Shown here: positions 34,779 through 42,847 of the stretch, one piece after another | How the letters are laid out: each line of letters opens with the position of its first letter | Position numbering within the stretch: position 1 is the stretch's first letter | NCBI RefSeq assembly: GCF_965208485.1 | Contig: NZ_OZ242344.1 | Location: 4,216,001 to 4,280,000 of the forward strand | Reading direction: 5' to 3' | DNA: 64,000 bases | From: Poriferisodalis sp965208485 | GTDB lineage: Bacteria; Actinomycetota; Acidimicrobiia; Acidimicrobiales; Poriferisodalaceae | Translations under genes and position numbers: made by a program | Notes under the pieces: model-generated | Databases searched by the model: none | What the model was told of the DNA's origin: nothing | Seen by the model: the letters and a program-made list of their open reading frames with translations, nothing else

Positions 34779-36395
34779 ATGTCGGGGCCGGTCGCTGCTG
34801 CGGTCGTGGTCGCCGTCGAGCCCGGTTCGGCGGCACAGCGGGCAGGCTTGGCAGTCGGCGACGAGGTGATGTCGATCGACGCCGTCACCCCGACCGATGT
34901 CATCGCCTGGCAGCTGCTGCTGGACGAGGCCGATCCCACGCTGGCGGTACGCCGCGGCGGCCAGGACATCACCGTCGAAGTCGCCAAGGACGCCGGCGTG
35001 CCGCTGGGCGCCGAGGTGAACGCGGCGATCTTCGACCGTGTGCAGACCTGTGACAACCACTGCGAGTTCTGCTTCATCTACCAGCTGCCGCCCGGCCTGC
35101 GCCGCAGCCTGTATCTCAAGGACGACGACTACCGCCTGTCGTTCCTGTACGGCAACTTCACGACGCTGACGCGCTTCACCGAACTGGATCTCGAGCGCAT
35201 CCTCGATGAGCGGCTGTCGCCGCTGTACGTGTCGATTCACGCGACCGATCCCGATGTGCGGGCCCGGATGCTGCGCAACCCGCGAGGAGCGATGAGCCTG
35301 CGGTGGCTGGCGGCGCTGCTCGACGGCGGCATCGAGGTGCACGGCCAGGTGGTGGTGTGCCCGGGGGTGAACGACGGCAGCGTGCTGGCCGACACGCTGG
35401 CCGGCGTGCTCGACAGGTATCCGTCGCTGTCGACGCTGGCAGTCGTGCCGCTCGGTGTCAGCTCCCACCAGCGGGAGCCTGCGATGCGCCCGCACTCACG
35501 AGACGAAGCAGCGGCCGTGGTGGACCTGTGCACCGAGTGGCAGCAGCGGTATCTCGACGTGCTCGGCCGCCGGTTGGTGTTCGCCGCCGACGAGTACTAC
35601 CTCCTCGCCGGGCGGCCCTTCCCCCCGGCGGAGACCTACGGCGACTTCCCGATGCACGAGGACGGCATCGGGATGGCGCGGGCATTCGAGCAGGAGTTCA
35701 TGGCCATCCCCGGGGCGTCGGACGGCGGGAAGATCCCGCCGCGTGCGCCGACCGCAGGGTTCTTCTCCTGGGTCGACGGAGCGCCGGCGCAGGGGTATCG
35801 CGCTGTGCGAGCGCCGGGCCACGGTGCCAACCGCAGCGGCGAGATCGATGCCGCCGCCTTGCCGCTGTCGCTGCGCCCGATCGCGGTGCAGGCGCCCACG
35901 CGAATGCGCCGAGACGGCAATGGCACTGATGGGGGCACTGATGGGGGCACTGATGGGGGCACTCGTCGGGGCACTCGTCGGGGCACTGATCGGCCGATCG
36001 GCATCCTGACCGGGACATATGGAGCGGCCGTGCTGGGTCCGCTCGTGTCCCAATGGCGGGCAGCCGTGATGGCGGCCGGCGATGCAGCAGTGCCCGAGGT
36101 GCGCACCATCGAGGTGCCGAACGACTTCTTCGGCGGCAACATCGGCGTCACTGGGCTGCTTGGGGGAGCCGACATCTCCACAGCACTGGCGTGCGAGCCG
36201 CCGGGGCATCGCTACCTGCTGGCCGACGTCTGCCTGTCGGGCGGGAAGTTCCTCGACGGGATGACGCCCGACGACCTGCCCCAGCCGGTCGAGATCGTCC
36301 CGACAAACGGCACTGCGCTTCGCCGGCTCCTCGATGCTGCCGCGGGGACCGGGCCGGGCCGTCGGAATACAGCGACCGCAGGAGCCGCCCCATGA
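34779..36395 (+). CDS. PDZ / radical-SAM-like DUF512 protein
   Basis: Domains in order: a short PDZ-like domain (VAVEPGSAAQRAGLAVGDEV), a radical SAM cluster motif with Cys91, Cys95 and Cys98 (CDNHCEFCF), a partial TIM-barrel (LYVSIHATDPDVRARML), and a DUF512 domain to the C-terminus (TGTYGAAVLGPL, NDFFGGNIGVTGLL). This is the putative Fe-S oxidoreductase family found in cyanobacteria, clostridia and actinobacteria; its reaction is unknown. A 12-bp tandem repeat inserts a (GTDG)3(GTRR)2 tract at about residue 385. ATG 34779 fits the domain start; the stop overlaps der by four bases. Confidence 0.88.
   Translation: MSGPVAAAVVVAVEPGSAAQRAGLAVGDEVMSIDAVTPTDVIAWQLLLDEADPTLAVRRGGQDITVEVAKDAGVPLGAEVNAAIFDRVQTCDNHCEFCFIYQLPPGLRRSLYLKDDDYRLSFLYGNFTTLTRFTELDLERILDERLSPLYVSIHATDPDVRARMLRNPRGAMSLRWLAALLDGGIEVHGQVVVCPGVNDGSVLADTLAGVLDRYPSLSTLAVVPLGVSSHQREPAMRPHSRDEAAAVVDLCTEWQQRYLDVLGRRLVFAADEYYLLAGRPFPPAETYGDFPMHEDGIGMARAFEQEFMAIPGASDGGKIPPRAPTAGFFSWVDGAPAQGYRAVRAPGHGANRSGEIDAAALPLSLRPIAVQAPTRMRRDGNGTDGGTDGGTDGGTRRGTRRGTDRPIGILTGTYGAAVLGPLVSQWRAAVMAAGDAAVPEVRTIEVPNDFFGGNIGVTGLLGGADISTALACEPPGHRYLLADVCLSGGKFLDGMTPDDLPQPVEIVPTNGTALRRLLDAAAGTGPGRRNTATAGAAP
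35922..35993 (+). repeat. 12-bp tandem repeat inside DUF512 gene
   Basis: Six head-to-tail 12-bp units: three ggcactgatggg, two ggcactcgtcgg and one ggcactgatcgg. The period is a multiple of three, so the reading frame is kept and each unit adds four residues (GTDG, GTRR or GTDR). It falls between the radical-SAM part and the DUF512 domain. Confidence 0.95.
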
Positions 36396-37819
36396 GCGCG
36401 TCCCTGCCGGTCGTGGGCATCGTGGGGCGGCCCAATGTCGGCAAGTCCACGCTGTTCAACCGGCTGGTCGGCCGCCGCGAGGCGGTGGTGGCGCCCGAGC
36501 CGGGGGTGACGCGTGATCGCAAGACCGCTGAAGCGGCGTGGCGGGGCCGCAAGTTCCTGGTGGTGGACACCGGTGGGTGGTCCGCCGATGGGGACACGCT
36601 GGACGACAAGGTCTCAGCCCAGAGCGAGCGCGCGATGGCTGACGCCGACGTGCTGTTGCTCGTGGTCGACGTCACGGTGGGCATCACCGAGCCCGATGCG
36701 CAGATGGCGGCGATGCTGCGTCGCAGCGGCCGGCCCACGATCGTGGTCGCCAACAAGGCGGACAGCGGGGTCCGCGACGATGGCCGCTGGGAGTTCAACC
36801 GGCTGGGGCTCGGCGAGGCGTGGGCCGCCTCGGCGCTGCACGGCCGCAACGTGGGCGACCTGCTGGACAGGGTGCTGGATCTGCTCGAACAGCTCGAGAC
36901 GGTTCGGACTGCCCCCGCAGCCGAACCACCCGCGGACGGAGGCAACGGCGCCCTCGACGCCAGTGACGGCGACCATGGCGATGACGCCGGCGGCACGCAG
37001 GACTCAGGCGACACTCGAGACCCGGGCGGCACCGACGACGGCGGCGAAGGTCAGGACATTCCTTCGGTAGCCATCGTGGGCCGCCCCAATGTGGGCAAGT
37101 CGACGCTGTTCAACCGGCTGATCGGCGATGATCGCTCGGTCGTCCACGACCGGCCGGGCACTACCCGTGACGCTGTCGACACGCTCGTCGTCACCGAGGC
37201 CGGCCCGCTGCGGTTCATCGACACTGCCGGTCTGCGCCGCAAGGCCCGCGTCGACGCCGACACCGAGTACTACGCCAACCTGCGAGCCCTGCGAGCGATC
37301 GATTCCTGCGACGTGGCACTGCTGATCATCGACGCCACTGTGGGCGTCACAGCACAGGACCAGCGGCTCGCGGAGCGCATCGACGGCGCCGGATGCCCGA
37401 TCGTGGTGCTGCTCAACAAATGGGAGACGCTCGATGCGGAGCACCGCGAGGTCGTGCTGGGCGACCTCGCCCGCCGCTTGCACTTCGTGGGCGAGGCGCC
37501 GGTGCTGCGCATCAGCGCCCTGACCGGACGGGGAGTTCATCGGCTGGTGCCGGCGATCGAAGCCGCCGTGGAGGCGTACGAGTCGAGGGCGCCGACCGCC
37601 AAGGTGAACGAGATCATCCAGCTAGCGCAGTCTGCTCAGCCTGCCCCCGCAGGTGCGCGGGTGCTGTATGCCACCCAAGCGGCGACTCAGCCCCCGACGT
37701 TCACGTTGTTCGCCAACCGGGAGCTGCCCCAGACCTACTTGCGCTACCTCGAGCGCCGCCTGCGAGAGGATCTGGGATTGTCCAAGACGCCGCTGCGGTT
37801 GCGGGTGCGTCGCCGATGA
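36392..37819 (+). CDS. der: Ribosome biogenesis GTPase Der (EngA)
   Basis: Der has two tandem GTPase domains and a KH-like C-terminal domain and matures the 50S subunit. G1 motifs are GIVGRPNVGKSTLFNRL (near residue 10) and AIVGRPNVGKSTLFNRL (near residue 230); DTGGWS and DTAGLRR are the G3 motifs, NKAD and NKWE the G4 motifs. The KH-like domain follows. An Asp/Gly-rich acidic linker (about residues 170-223) joins the two G domains and is longer than usual. The product is 475 residues and overlaps the DUF512 gene upstream by four bases. Confidence 0.96.
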   Translation: MSASLPVVGIVGRPNVGKSTLFNRLVGRREAVVAPEPGVTRDRKTAEAAWRGRKFLVVDTGGWSADGDTLDDKVSAQSERAMADADVLLLVVDVTVGITEPDAQMAAMLRRSGRPTIVVANKADSGVRDDGRWEFNRLGLGEAWAASALHGRNVGDLLDRVLDLLEQLETVRTAPAAEPPADGGNGALDASDGDHGDDAGGTQDSGDTRDPGGTDDGGEGQDIPSVAIVGRPNVGKSTLFNRLIGDDRSVVHDRPGTTRDAVDTLVVTEAGPLRFIDTAGLRRKARVDADTEYYANLRALRAIDSCDVALLIIDATVGVTAQDQRLAERIDGAGCPIVVLLNKWETLDAEHREVVLGDLARRLHFVGEAPVLRISALTGRGVHRLVPAIEAAVEAYESRAPTAKVNEIIQLAQSAQPAPAGARVLYATQAATQPPTFTLFANRELPQTYLRYLERRLREDLGLSKTPLRLRVRRR

Positions 37820-38049
37820 GACGCAGAGTCGATGGCGTCGAGGGGCGACGGAACAGACGCCCGCAGGCCGACGGAAGCTCCCGTCACGCAACCGGTCCCC
37901 ATAGCCGTCCCGATGAGCCGGCGCCGCGCAGCAGCGGAGCGCCGTGGCATTTCTGGCTCGTCGTGGCCATGGCGACGCTGTACTTGGGCTGGCGCGCCGT
38001 TGAGGGTGTCGTCTGGCTGGTGCAGTGGTTCGCAGGAGTCATCGGCTGA
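37816..38049 (+). CDS. Small single-span membrane protein
   Basis: A 77-residue protein starting with an ATG that overlaps the der stop by four bases. It has an Arg/Pro-rich N-terminal half and a C-terminal hydrophobic helix (WHFWLVVAMATLYLGWRAVE, then GVVWLVQWF). The overlap and the clean membrane segment make it a real gene, translationally coupled to der; its function is unknown. The last codons lie in a 36-bp sequence repeated 73 bp downstream. Confidence 0.75.
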   Translation: MRRRVDGVEGRRNRRPQADGSSRHATGPHSRPDEPAPRSSGAPWHFWLVVAMATLYLGWRAVEGVVWLVQWFAGVIG

Positions 38050-38146
38050 GCATCGGAGCCACGTCATGTGAACCGCTGGATCGGCGTCGAGCCTGAAGGC
38101 GGCGGCGAAGGTCATCGGCTGAGCATCGGAGCCACGTCATGTGAAC
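38038..38146 (+). repeat. 36-bp direct repeat pair
   Basis: Two identical 36-bp copies (38038-38073 and 38111-38146) start gtcatcggctgagcatcgga and end cacgtcatgtgaac. The first includes the stop of the small membrane protein gene. GGCT and AGCC within the unit can form a weak stem. Confidence 0.95.
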
Positions 38147-38160
38147 GCCGGCGGCGGACC

Positions 38161-38177
38161 GGCTCGGAACCCGAGCC
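38161..38177 (+). other. Short perfect hairpin before tRNA-Pro
   Basis: GGCTCGG-AAC-CCGAGCC forms a 7-bp GC-rich stem with a 3-base loop. It has no T-run after it. It may end der-operon transcription or shape the tRNA leader; the role is unknown. Confidence 0.5.
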
Positions 38178-38196
38178 GGTATCGTGCTCGCCTACA

Positions 38197-38274
38197 CGGG
38201 CTGTGGCGCAGTCTGGTTAGCGCACTGGTCTGGGGGACCAGGGGTCGGAGGTTCAAATCCTCTCAGCCCGACCA
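38197..38274 (+). tRNA. tRNA-Pro (anticodon GGG)
   Basis: The acceptor stem CGGGCTG pairs with CAGCCCG at 38264-38270, followed by discriminator A and an encoded CCA. The anticodon stem CTGGT/ACCAG encloses a 7-base loop with anticodon GGG at 38233-38235. The T-arm has GGTTCAAATCC. The D-arm is GCGCAGTCTGGTTAGCGC. Confidence 0.95.
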
Positions 38275-38336
38275 CTGCCAGCGAGCCGCGTGGGCCGCTG
38301 GGGTGACCGAGCAGCGAATTCGGGAGGGGAGCACTG

Positions 38337-38708
38337 ATGAGCGAGACGGCGACAGAGCATCGCAAGCCGGAGATTGCGATCCTGCCGGAGCCAGGACGGG
38401 TCACCGTCCGGGTGGACGGCGTGGTCGTGGCCGAGTCGACGGCAGCCTTGGTGCTGAGGGAGGGACGGCTGCCGCCGCGTCACTACCTGCCGGCATCGGA
38501 CGTACGGATGGATCTGCTTCGTCCGACCGACTTGTCGACCCATTGACCGTGGAAGGGTGACGCCAGCTACTGGTCAGTAGCAACAGACGGCAAGACCTAC
38601 GACGACGTCGTGTGGGCCTACACCGATCCGATCCCCGAGATGGCAGAGATCACCGGGATGATGAGCTTCTACGCCGAGCGGGACGAAGTCTCCCAGGTCA
38701 TCTCCTGA
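38337..38708 (+). CDS. DUF427 protein with in-frame TGA (candidate Sec) at the conserved Cys
   Basis: The frame runs from ATG 38337 (strong GGGAGGGG site at 38322-38329) to TGA 38706-38708, 123 codons, interrupted only by TGA at codon 70 (38544-38546). Upstream it reads LPASDVRMDLLRPTDLSTH, downstream PWKGDASYWSVATDGKTYDD and then VWAYTDPIPEMAEITGMMSF. This is the DUF427 family, whose members carry a conserved Cys in (S/R)THCPWKG or CPFKG at exactly the TGA position. The post-TGA frame is intact to a normal C-terminus. A 6-bp stem with loop GGTC starts 19 bases after the TGA. I read it as a probable selenoprotein; the alternative is a fresh TGC-to-TGA nonsense mutation. DUF427 function is not known. 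Confidence 0.75.
38547..38581 (+). promoter_or_regulatory. Putative bacterial SECIS element
   Basis: Directly 3' of the in-frame TGA, GCTACT (38566-38571) and AGTAGC (38576-38581) form a perfect 6-bp stem with the tetraloop GGTC. The loop starts 25 bases after the TGA. This meets the published general bacterial SECIS description: apical loop about 16-37 bases from UGA, a short stem, and a G in the first two loop positions. The GGUC loop is reminiscent of the E. coli fdhF element (recalled, not aligned). Confidence 0.55.
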
Positions 38709-38737
38709 GCAGATTCGGCTCCCGGCGCACGAGCCGA

Positions 38738-39997
38738 TCAGCCGAGCGTGGCTGCCAGCTCGAGCGCTTCTTCCCAGGTGGGATGGCCGGCCAGCAGCCG
38801 ACGGAATCGAACAAACGGCCTGATGGCGTTGAGCGCCATCACCGCGCTCAGCCGGCCGTCGCGCCGGTAGCCGGCCAGGAAGGCGCGGCCTGATTCGGGG
38901 TCGTCTTCGACCGAGCCGACGAGCAACTCGACGTGGTCGCCGGCGTCGGGATGACCGGCGATCTGGATGCGCGCGTCGTACTGGTCGGACCAGACGAAGG
39001 GCACCGAGAGGTAGGGCACTGCTTCGTCGGGTGCCACCAGACTGCGCCCGACGGCCATGCCGTGCTCGACGGCCGCTGTCCAGTGCTCGACCCGGATCGG
39101 CGAGCTGCCGTACCACGGTGCGAGCCATCCATTGGGTGCGCGTGCGACGTCTCCCACGGCATAGATGCCCGGCGGTCCGCAGCACAGCGTGGCGTCGCAG
39201 ACGACGCCGTTGTCGATCTGCAGACCAGAGCCTTCGAGCCATGCCGTGTTGGGCGCCACCCCGATGCCCACGACTACGAGGTCTGCTTCGATCCTGCTGC
39301 CGTCGGCCAACCCAACTGCTTCGACTTGGCCGGCTCCCAGCACGCCGTCGACCCCGACGCCGAGGCGCAGATCGACGCCGTTCTGATGGTGGAGGGCACC
39401 TGCCTGCATGCCCATCTCGGCGCCCAGCCCGCGCATGAGCGGCGCCGGGGCCGCTTCGATGACCGTCGCTTCGCAGCCGCGAGCCTTGGCGGAAGCGGCA
39501 ACCTCTGAGCCGATGAAGCCGCCGCCGACGACAGCAACCCGTGCGCCGGCCCGGAGACCTTCCCGGATCGCCGCCGAGTCGTCGAGGGTTCGCAGCGTGT
39601 GGACGCCCCTGATGCCCTCGGTGCCCGGAAGTGGTCGAGCGGCTGCGCCGGTGGCGATGACGAGTCCGTCGAATGGCACCGTTTCGGCACCTCCGCCCGC
39701 CGCCGGGGCAATGGCAACCGTTCGGGCCTCCACATCGAGTCCCACGGCGTGGGTGCTCAGCATCACCTCCACGTCGAGGTCGTCGTAGGCGTCATCTGGA
39801 TCCAGAGCCAGTGAATCCGCGTCCTGATCGCCGGTCAGGAACTCCTTGGAGAGGGGAGGCCGGTCGTAGGGGAGATGCGGTTCGGCGCCGATGAGCGTCA
39901 GCGGTCCGTCATGGCCTGCGGCGCGTGCGCTGTGGGCAGCGCGCGCGCCGGCCAGGGAGGCGCCGACGATGACTATGCGTTTCGGGGAGTTCGACAC
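38738..39997 (-). CDS. FAD-dependent NAD(P)H:ferredoxin reductase-type oxidoreductase
   Basis: A 419-residue flavoprotein of the ferredoxin/rubredoxin reductase type used with cytochrome P450s and dioxygenases. The FAD-binding motif is VIVGASLAGARAAHSAR, followed by LTLIGAEPHLPYDRPPLSK. The NAD-binding motif is VAVVGGGFIGSEVAASAK, the second FAD motif is IYAVGDVARAPN, and a C-terminal reductase domain contains VPFVWSDQYDARIQIAG. No ferredoxin or oxygenase gene is next to it, so its partner is unknown. It is divergent from nrdA. Confidence 0.9.
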   Translation of the reverse strand: MSNSPKRIVIVGASLAGARAAHSARAAGHDGPLTLIGAEPHLPYDRPPLSKEFLTGDQDADSLALDPDDAYDDLDVEVMLSTHAVGLDVEARTVAIAPAAGGGAETVPFDGLVIATGAAARPLPGTEGIRGVHTLRTLDDSAAIREGLRAGARVAVVGGGFIGSEVAASAKARGCEATVIEAAPAPLMRGLGAEMGMQAGALHHQNGVDLRLGVGVDGVLGAGQVEAVGLADGSRIEADLVVVGIGVAPNTAWLEGSGLQIDNGVVCDATLCCGPPGIYAVGDVARAPNGWLAPWYGSSPIRVEHWTAAVEHGMAVGRSLVAPDEAVPYLSVPFVWSDQYDARIQIAGHPDAGDHVELLVGSVEDDPESGRAFLAGYRRDGRLSAVMALNAIRPFVRFRRLLAGHPTWEEALELAATLG

Positions 39998-40318
39998 GCG
40001 AGCAGTGTGTCATCTCAGAACGGAAAGAAGACCGGCGGCACAGCCCAGAAGCGGGCAGAGCGCGCGCCGGTGCGCTGGCAGCAGCCCGTAGGAGGCCAGT
40101 TGCCAAGGGATCGGGCCAAGGCTCGCAGCGCCGATCCGACCGCGCTATAAATGTTCCTCACACCTGTGTAACTACAAGAGTGTGGTTCGGGCAGTCGCCG
40201 TGGCCTGCAAGCACCCGGGACGGCACTGCGTTCGGCGGGATGAGAGGGATGAGATCGGCATGAACATCGCACGTCGCACAGCGCATCTCGGTGCATGTCC
40301 AATTCAAGGCGTCGGCAG
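39998..40318. promoter_or_regulatory. Divergent intergenic region upstream of nrdA
   Basis: This 321-bp gap separates the minus-strand reductase from nrdA. A TATAAA at 40144-40149 could be a plus-strand -10 box, giving a leader of about 160 bases. Just downstream, CACACCTGTGT (40159 onward) followed by a second GTGTGG suggests an operator, and NrdR is the expected regulator. It does not match the NrdR box well enough to name. No gene is seen. Confidence 0.3.
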
Positions 40319-42802
40319 ATGAGCACCATCGAGACGCTGGCGAGCGACACGCAGCAGCAAGCCACGCAAACCCCCGGCATGCGCGTGCAGAAGCGCGACG
40401 GCTCCATGCAGGCCGTCGACGTCAACAAGATCGTTCGCGCGGTCGAACGCTGCGCCACCGAACTGGCCGGCGTCGACCCCATGCGGGTCGCAACGCGGAC
40501 CATCTCCGGCCTCCATGACGGCGCCACTACCACCGAGCTCGACGAGCTCTCGATCCGTACTGCCGCTGCGTTGATCTCCGAGGAGCCGAACTATTCGAAG
40601 CTGGCGGCACGGCTGCTCGCCACCTATATCGACAAGGAAGTTCAGAACCAGAACATCTACTCGTTCAGCCAGTCCATCGATCTCGGCGGCGAGTGCGGCC
40701 TCATTCACGCTGATGTGGTGTCCTTCGTCGGCGCGAACGCCCGCAAGCTCAACGACGCTGTCGTGGCGGAGCGCAACAGCGGCTTCGAGTTCTTCGGGCT
40801 GCGCACGGTGTACGACCGTTATTTGCTGCGTCACCCGGAGAACCGCACGGTCATCGAGACACCGCAGTATTTCCTGCTGCGGGTCGCCTGCGGCCTGTCT
40901 CGGAATGCCGAAGAGGCCATCTCGTTCTACGAGCTGATCTCCAGCCTGCGCTACCTGCCGTCGTCGCCCACCCTGTTCAACTCGGGCACCGCGCATCCGC
41001 AGATGTCGTCGTGCTACCTGCTCGACAGCCCGGAGGACTCGCTCGAGGGCATCTACGACCGCTACAGCGACATCGCCAAGCTGTCGAAGTTCGCCGGCGG
41101 CATCGGCGTGGGCTGGCACCGCGTGCGCTCACGTGGCTCGCTGATCGCCGGCACCAACGGCTTGTCGAACGGCATCGTGCCGTGGCTCAAGACGCTCGAC
41201 TCCTCGGTGGCGGCGGTCAACCAAGGCGGCCGGCGCAAGGGAGCGGCCTGCGTGTACCTCGAGTCGTGGCATGCAGACATCGAGGAGTTCTTGGAGTTGA
41301 AGGACTCCACCGGCGATCACGCCCGGCGGGCCCACAACCTGAATCTGGCGAACTGGGTGCCCGACGAGTTCATGCGCCGGGTCGAGAACGACTGGCAGTG
41401 GTCGCTGTTCGACCCCAAGAAGGTCCCGCATCTGACCGACCTGCACGGCGACGAGTTCACCGATGCCTACCGGGAAGCCGAAGCGGAGCGTCTGTACGAG
41501 CGGCAGGTGTCGGCCCGCGATCTCTACAGCCGCATGATGCGCACCTTGGCTCAGACCGGCAACGGCTGGATGACGTTCAAGGACGCCTCGAACGCCAAGT
41601 CCAATCAGACAGGCGAGCCCGGCAACGTGATCCACCTGTCCAACCTGTGCACGGAGATCCTCGAGGTCACCAGCGAAGCCGAGACGGCGGTCTGCAATCT
41701 CGGCTCGGTCAACCTGGCCAAGTTCGTGCGCAACGGCGACGGCGGCGCCAGATCAGTCGACTGCGAAGCGCTGGGAGAGGTCGTGCGGGCAGCGGTGCCC
41801 TATCTGGACCGCGTCGTCGACATCAACTACTACCCGACACCTGAGGCCGCTAGATCGAACGAGCGCTGGCGTCCTGTCGGGCTCGGCGTGATGGGCTTGC
41901 AGGACGTGTTCTTCCAGCTCGGCTTGGCCTTCGACTCGCCCGAGGCCCGCGAGATCGCGGCACGCATCGCCGAGGAGATCTACTACTGGGCGGTCTGGTC
42001 CAGCTGTGAGCTGGCTCGCCAGAACGGGCCGCATGCGGCCTTCGGCGAAACCCGTGCCGCCCGCGGGGAACTGCAGTTCGACCTGTGGGGCGTCGAGCCG
42101 TCGGATCCGAAGCGCTGGGCTGAGCTGCGCGAGCGGATCACACAGCACGGCTTGCGCAACTCGCTGCTGGTGGCGGTGGCGCCGACCGCCACCATCGCCT
42201 CCATCGCCGGCTGCTACGAGTGCATCGAGCCTCAGGTGTCGAACCTGTTCAAGCGTGAGACGCTCTCGGGCGAGTTCATGCAGATCAACCGCTACTTGGT
42301 GCGTGAACTGCAGGCCCGCGGCCTGTGGGATGAGGCCATGGCCAACAAGATCAAGATGGCCGAAGGCTCCGTGCAGGGCATCGCGGAAATTCCCGATGAC
42401 CTCCGCTCGGTGTACCGCACGGCTTGGGAGCTGCCGCAGCGTTCGCTCATCGACATGGCTGCGGCACGCGGCGCATTCATCGATCAGAGCCAGTCGCTGA
42501 ACCTGTTCATGGAGAGCCCCAGCATCGGGAAGCTCTCCTCGATGTACATGCACGCGTGGAAGTCAGGACTGAAGACCACGTACTACCTGCGCTCACGGCC
42601 GGCCACCCGCATCAACCAGACCACCACCGACACCGCTTCGCGGACTGCCACGTCGGCTGCGGCTGAGCCGCAGTGTGAGGCAATCGTCTCCGTCATGTCA
42701 GACACGGCGATCGGCAAGGTCGCCGCTGTGTCAGACATGGCGGACGCCGATGCCGTTGCGTGCTCGCTCGAGAACCCCGAGGCCTGCGAGGCCTGCGACT
42801 GA
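40319..42802 (+). CDS. nrdA: Ribonucleoside-diphosphate reductase, alpha subunit
   Basis: Large subunit of class I ribonucleotide reductase, reducing ribonucleotides to deoxyribonucleotides. An N-terminal ATP-cone (RVQKRDGSMQAVDVNKIVRA) implies dATP feedback inhibition. The active-site parts are visible: SSCYLLDSPEDS (first redox Cys), NLCTEILEV (thiyl-radical Cys and catalytic Glu), AVCNLGSVNL (second redox Cys), and the C-terminal shuttle pair in EACEACD. The product is 827 residues from ATG 40319; an ATG at 40295 would add eight. It is followed by nrdB after 45 bp. Confidence 0.95.
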   Translation: MSTIETLASDTQQQATQTPGMRVQKRDGSMQAVDVNKIVRAVERCATELAGVDPMRVATRTISGLHDGATTTELDELSIRTAAALISEEPNYSKLAARLLATYIDKEVQNQNIYSFSQSIDLGGECGLIHADVVSFVGANARKLNDAVVAERNSGFEFFGLRTVYDRYLLRHPENRTVIETPQYFLLRVACGLSRNAEEAISFYELISSLRYLPSSPTLFNSGTAHPQMSSCYLLDSPEDSLEGIYDRYSDIAKLSKFAGGIGVGWHRVRSRGSLIAGTNGLSNGIVPWLKTLDSSVAAVNQGGRRKGAACVYLESWHADIEEFLELKDSTGDHARRAHNLNLANWVPDEFMRRVENDWQWSLFDPKKVPHLTDLHGDEFTDAYREAEAERLYERQVSARDLYSRMMRTLAQTGNGWMTFKDASNAKSNQTGEPGNVIHLSNLCTEILEVTSEAETAVCNLGSVNLAKFVRNGDGGARSVDCEALGEVVRAAVPYLDRVVDINYYPTPEAARSNERWRPVGLGVMGLQDVFFQLGLAFDSPEAREIAARIAEEIYYWAVWSSCELARQNGPHAAFGETRAARGELQFDLWGVEPSDPKRWAELRERITQHGLRNSLLVAVAPTATIASIAGCYECIEPQVSNLFKRETLSGEFMQINRYLVRELQARGLWDEAMANKIKMAEGSVQGIAEIPDDLRSVYRTAWELPQRSLIDMAAARGAFIDQSQSLNLFMESPSIGKLSSMYMHAWKSGLKTTYYLRSRPATRINQTTTDTASRTATSAAAEPQCEAIVSVMSDTAIGKVAAVSDMADADAVACSLENPEACEACD

Positions 42803-42847
42803 GCCGTCGCCGACCACCAAGAGGCCCACGACCGACAGAGGAACCTC

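Noticed and set aside
38544..38546. Reassignment of TGA to an amino acid throughout the genome
   Set aside because: TGA is the normal stop of most genes here (ruvA, queA, tgt, secD, scpA, aroA-cmk and others), so only local recoding or a mutation can explain the DUF427 case.
40159..40318. Cobalamin riboswitch or NrdR boxes in the nrdA leader
   Set aside because: Only loose resemblance (ACAC/GTGT half-sites, a GGCACTG); neither the B12-box core nor two properly spaced NrdR boxes could be aligned. NrdA/NrdB is also a class I, not a B12-dependent, enzyme.
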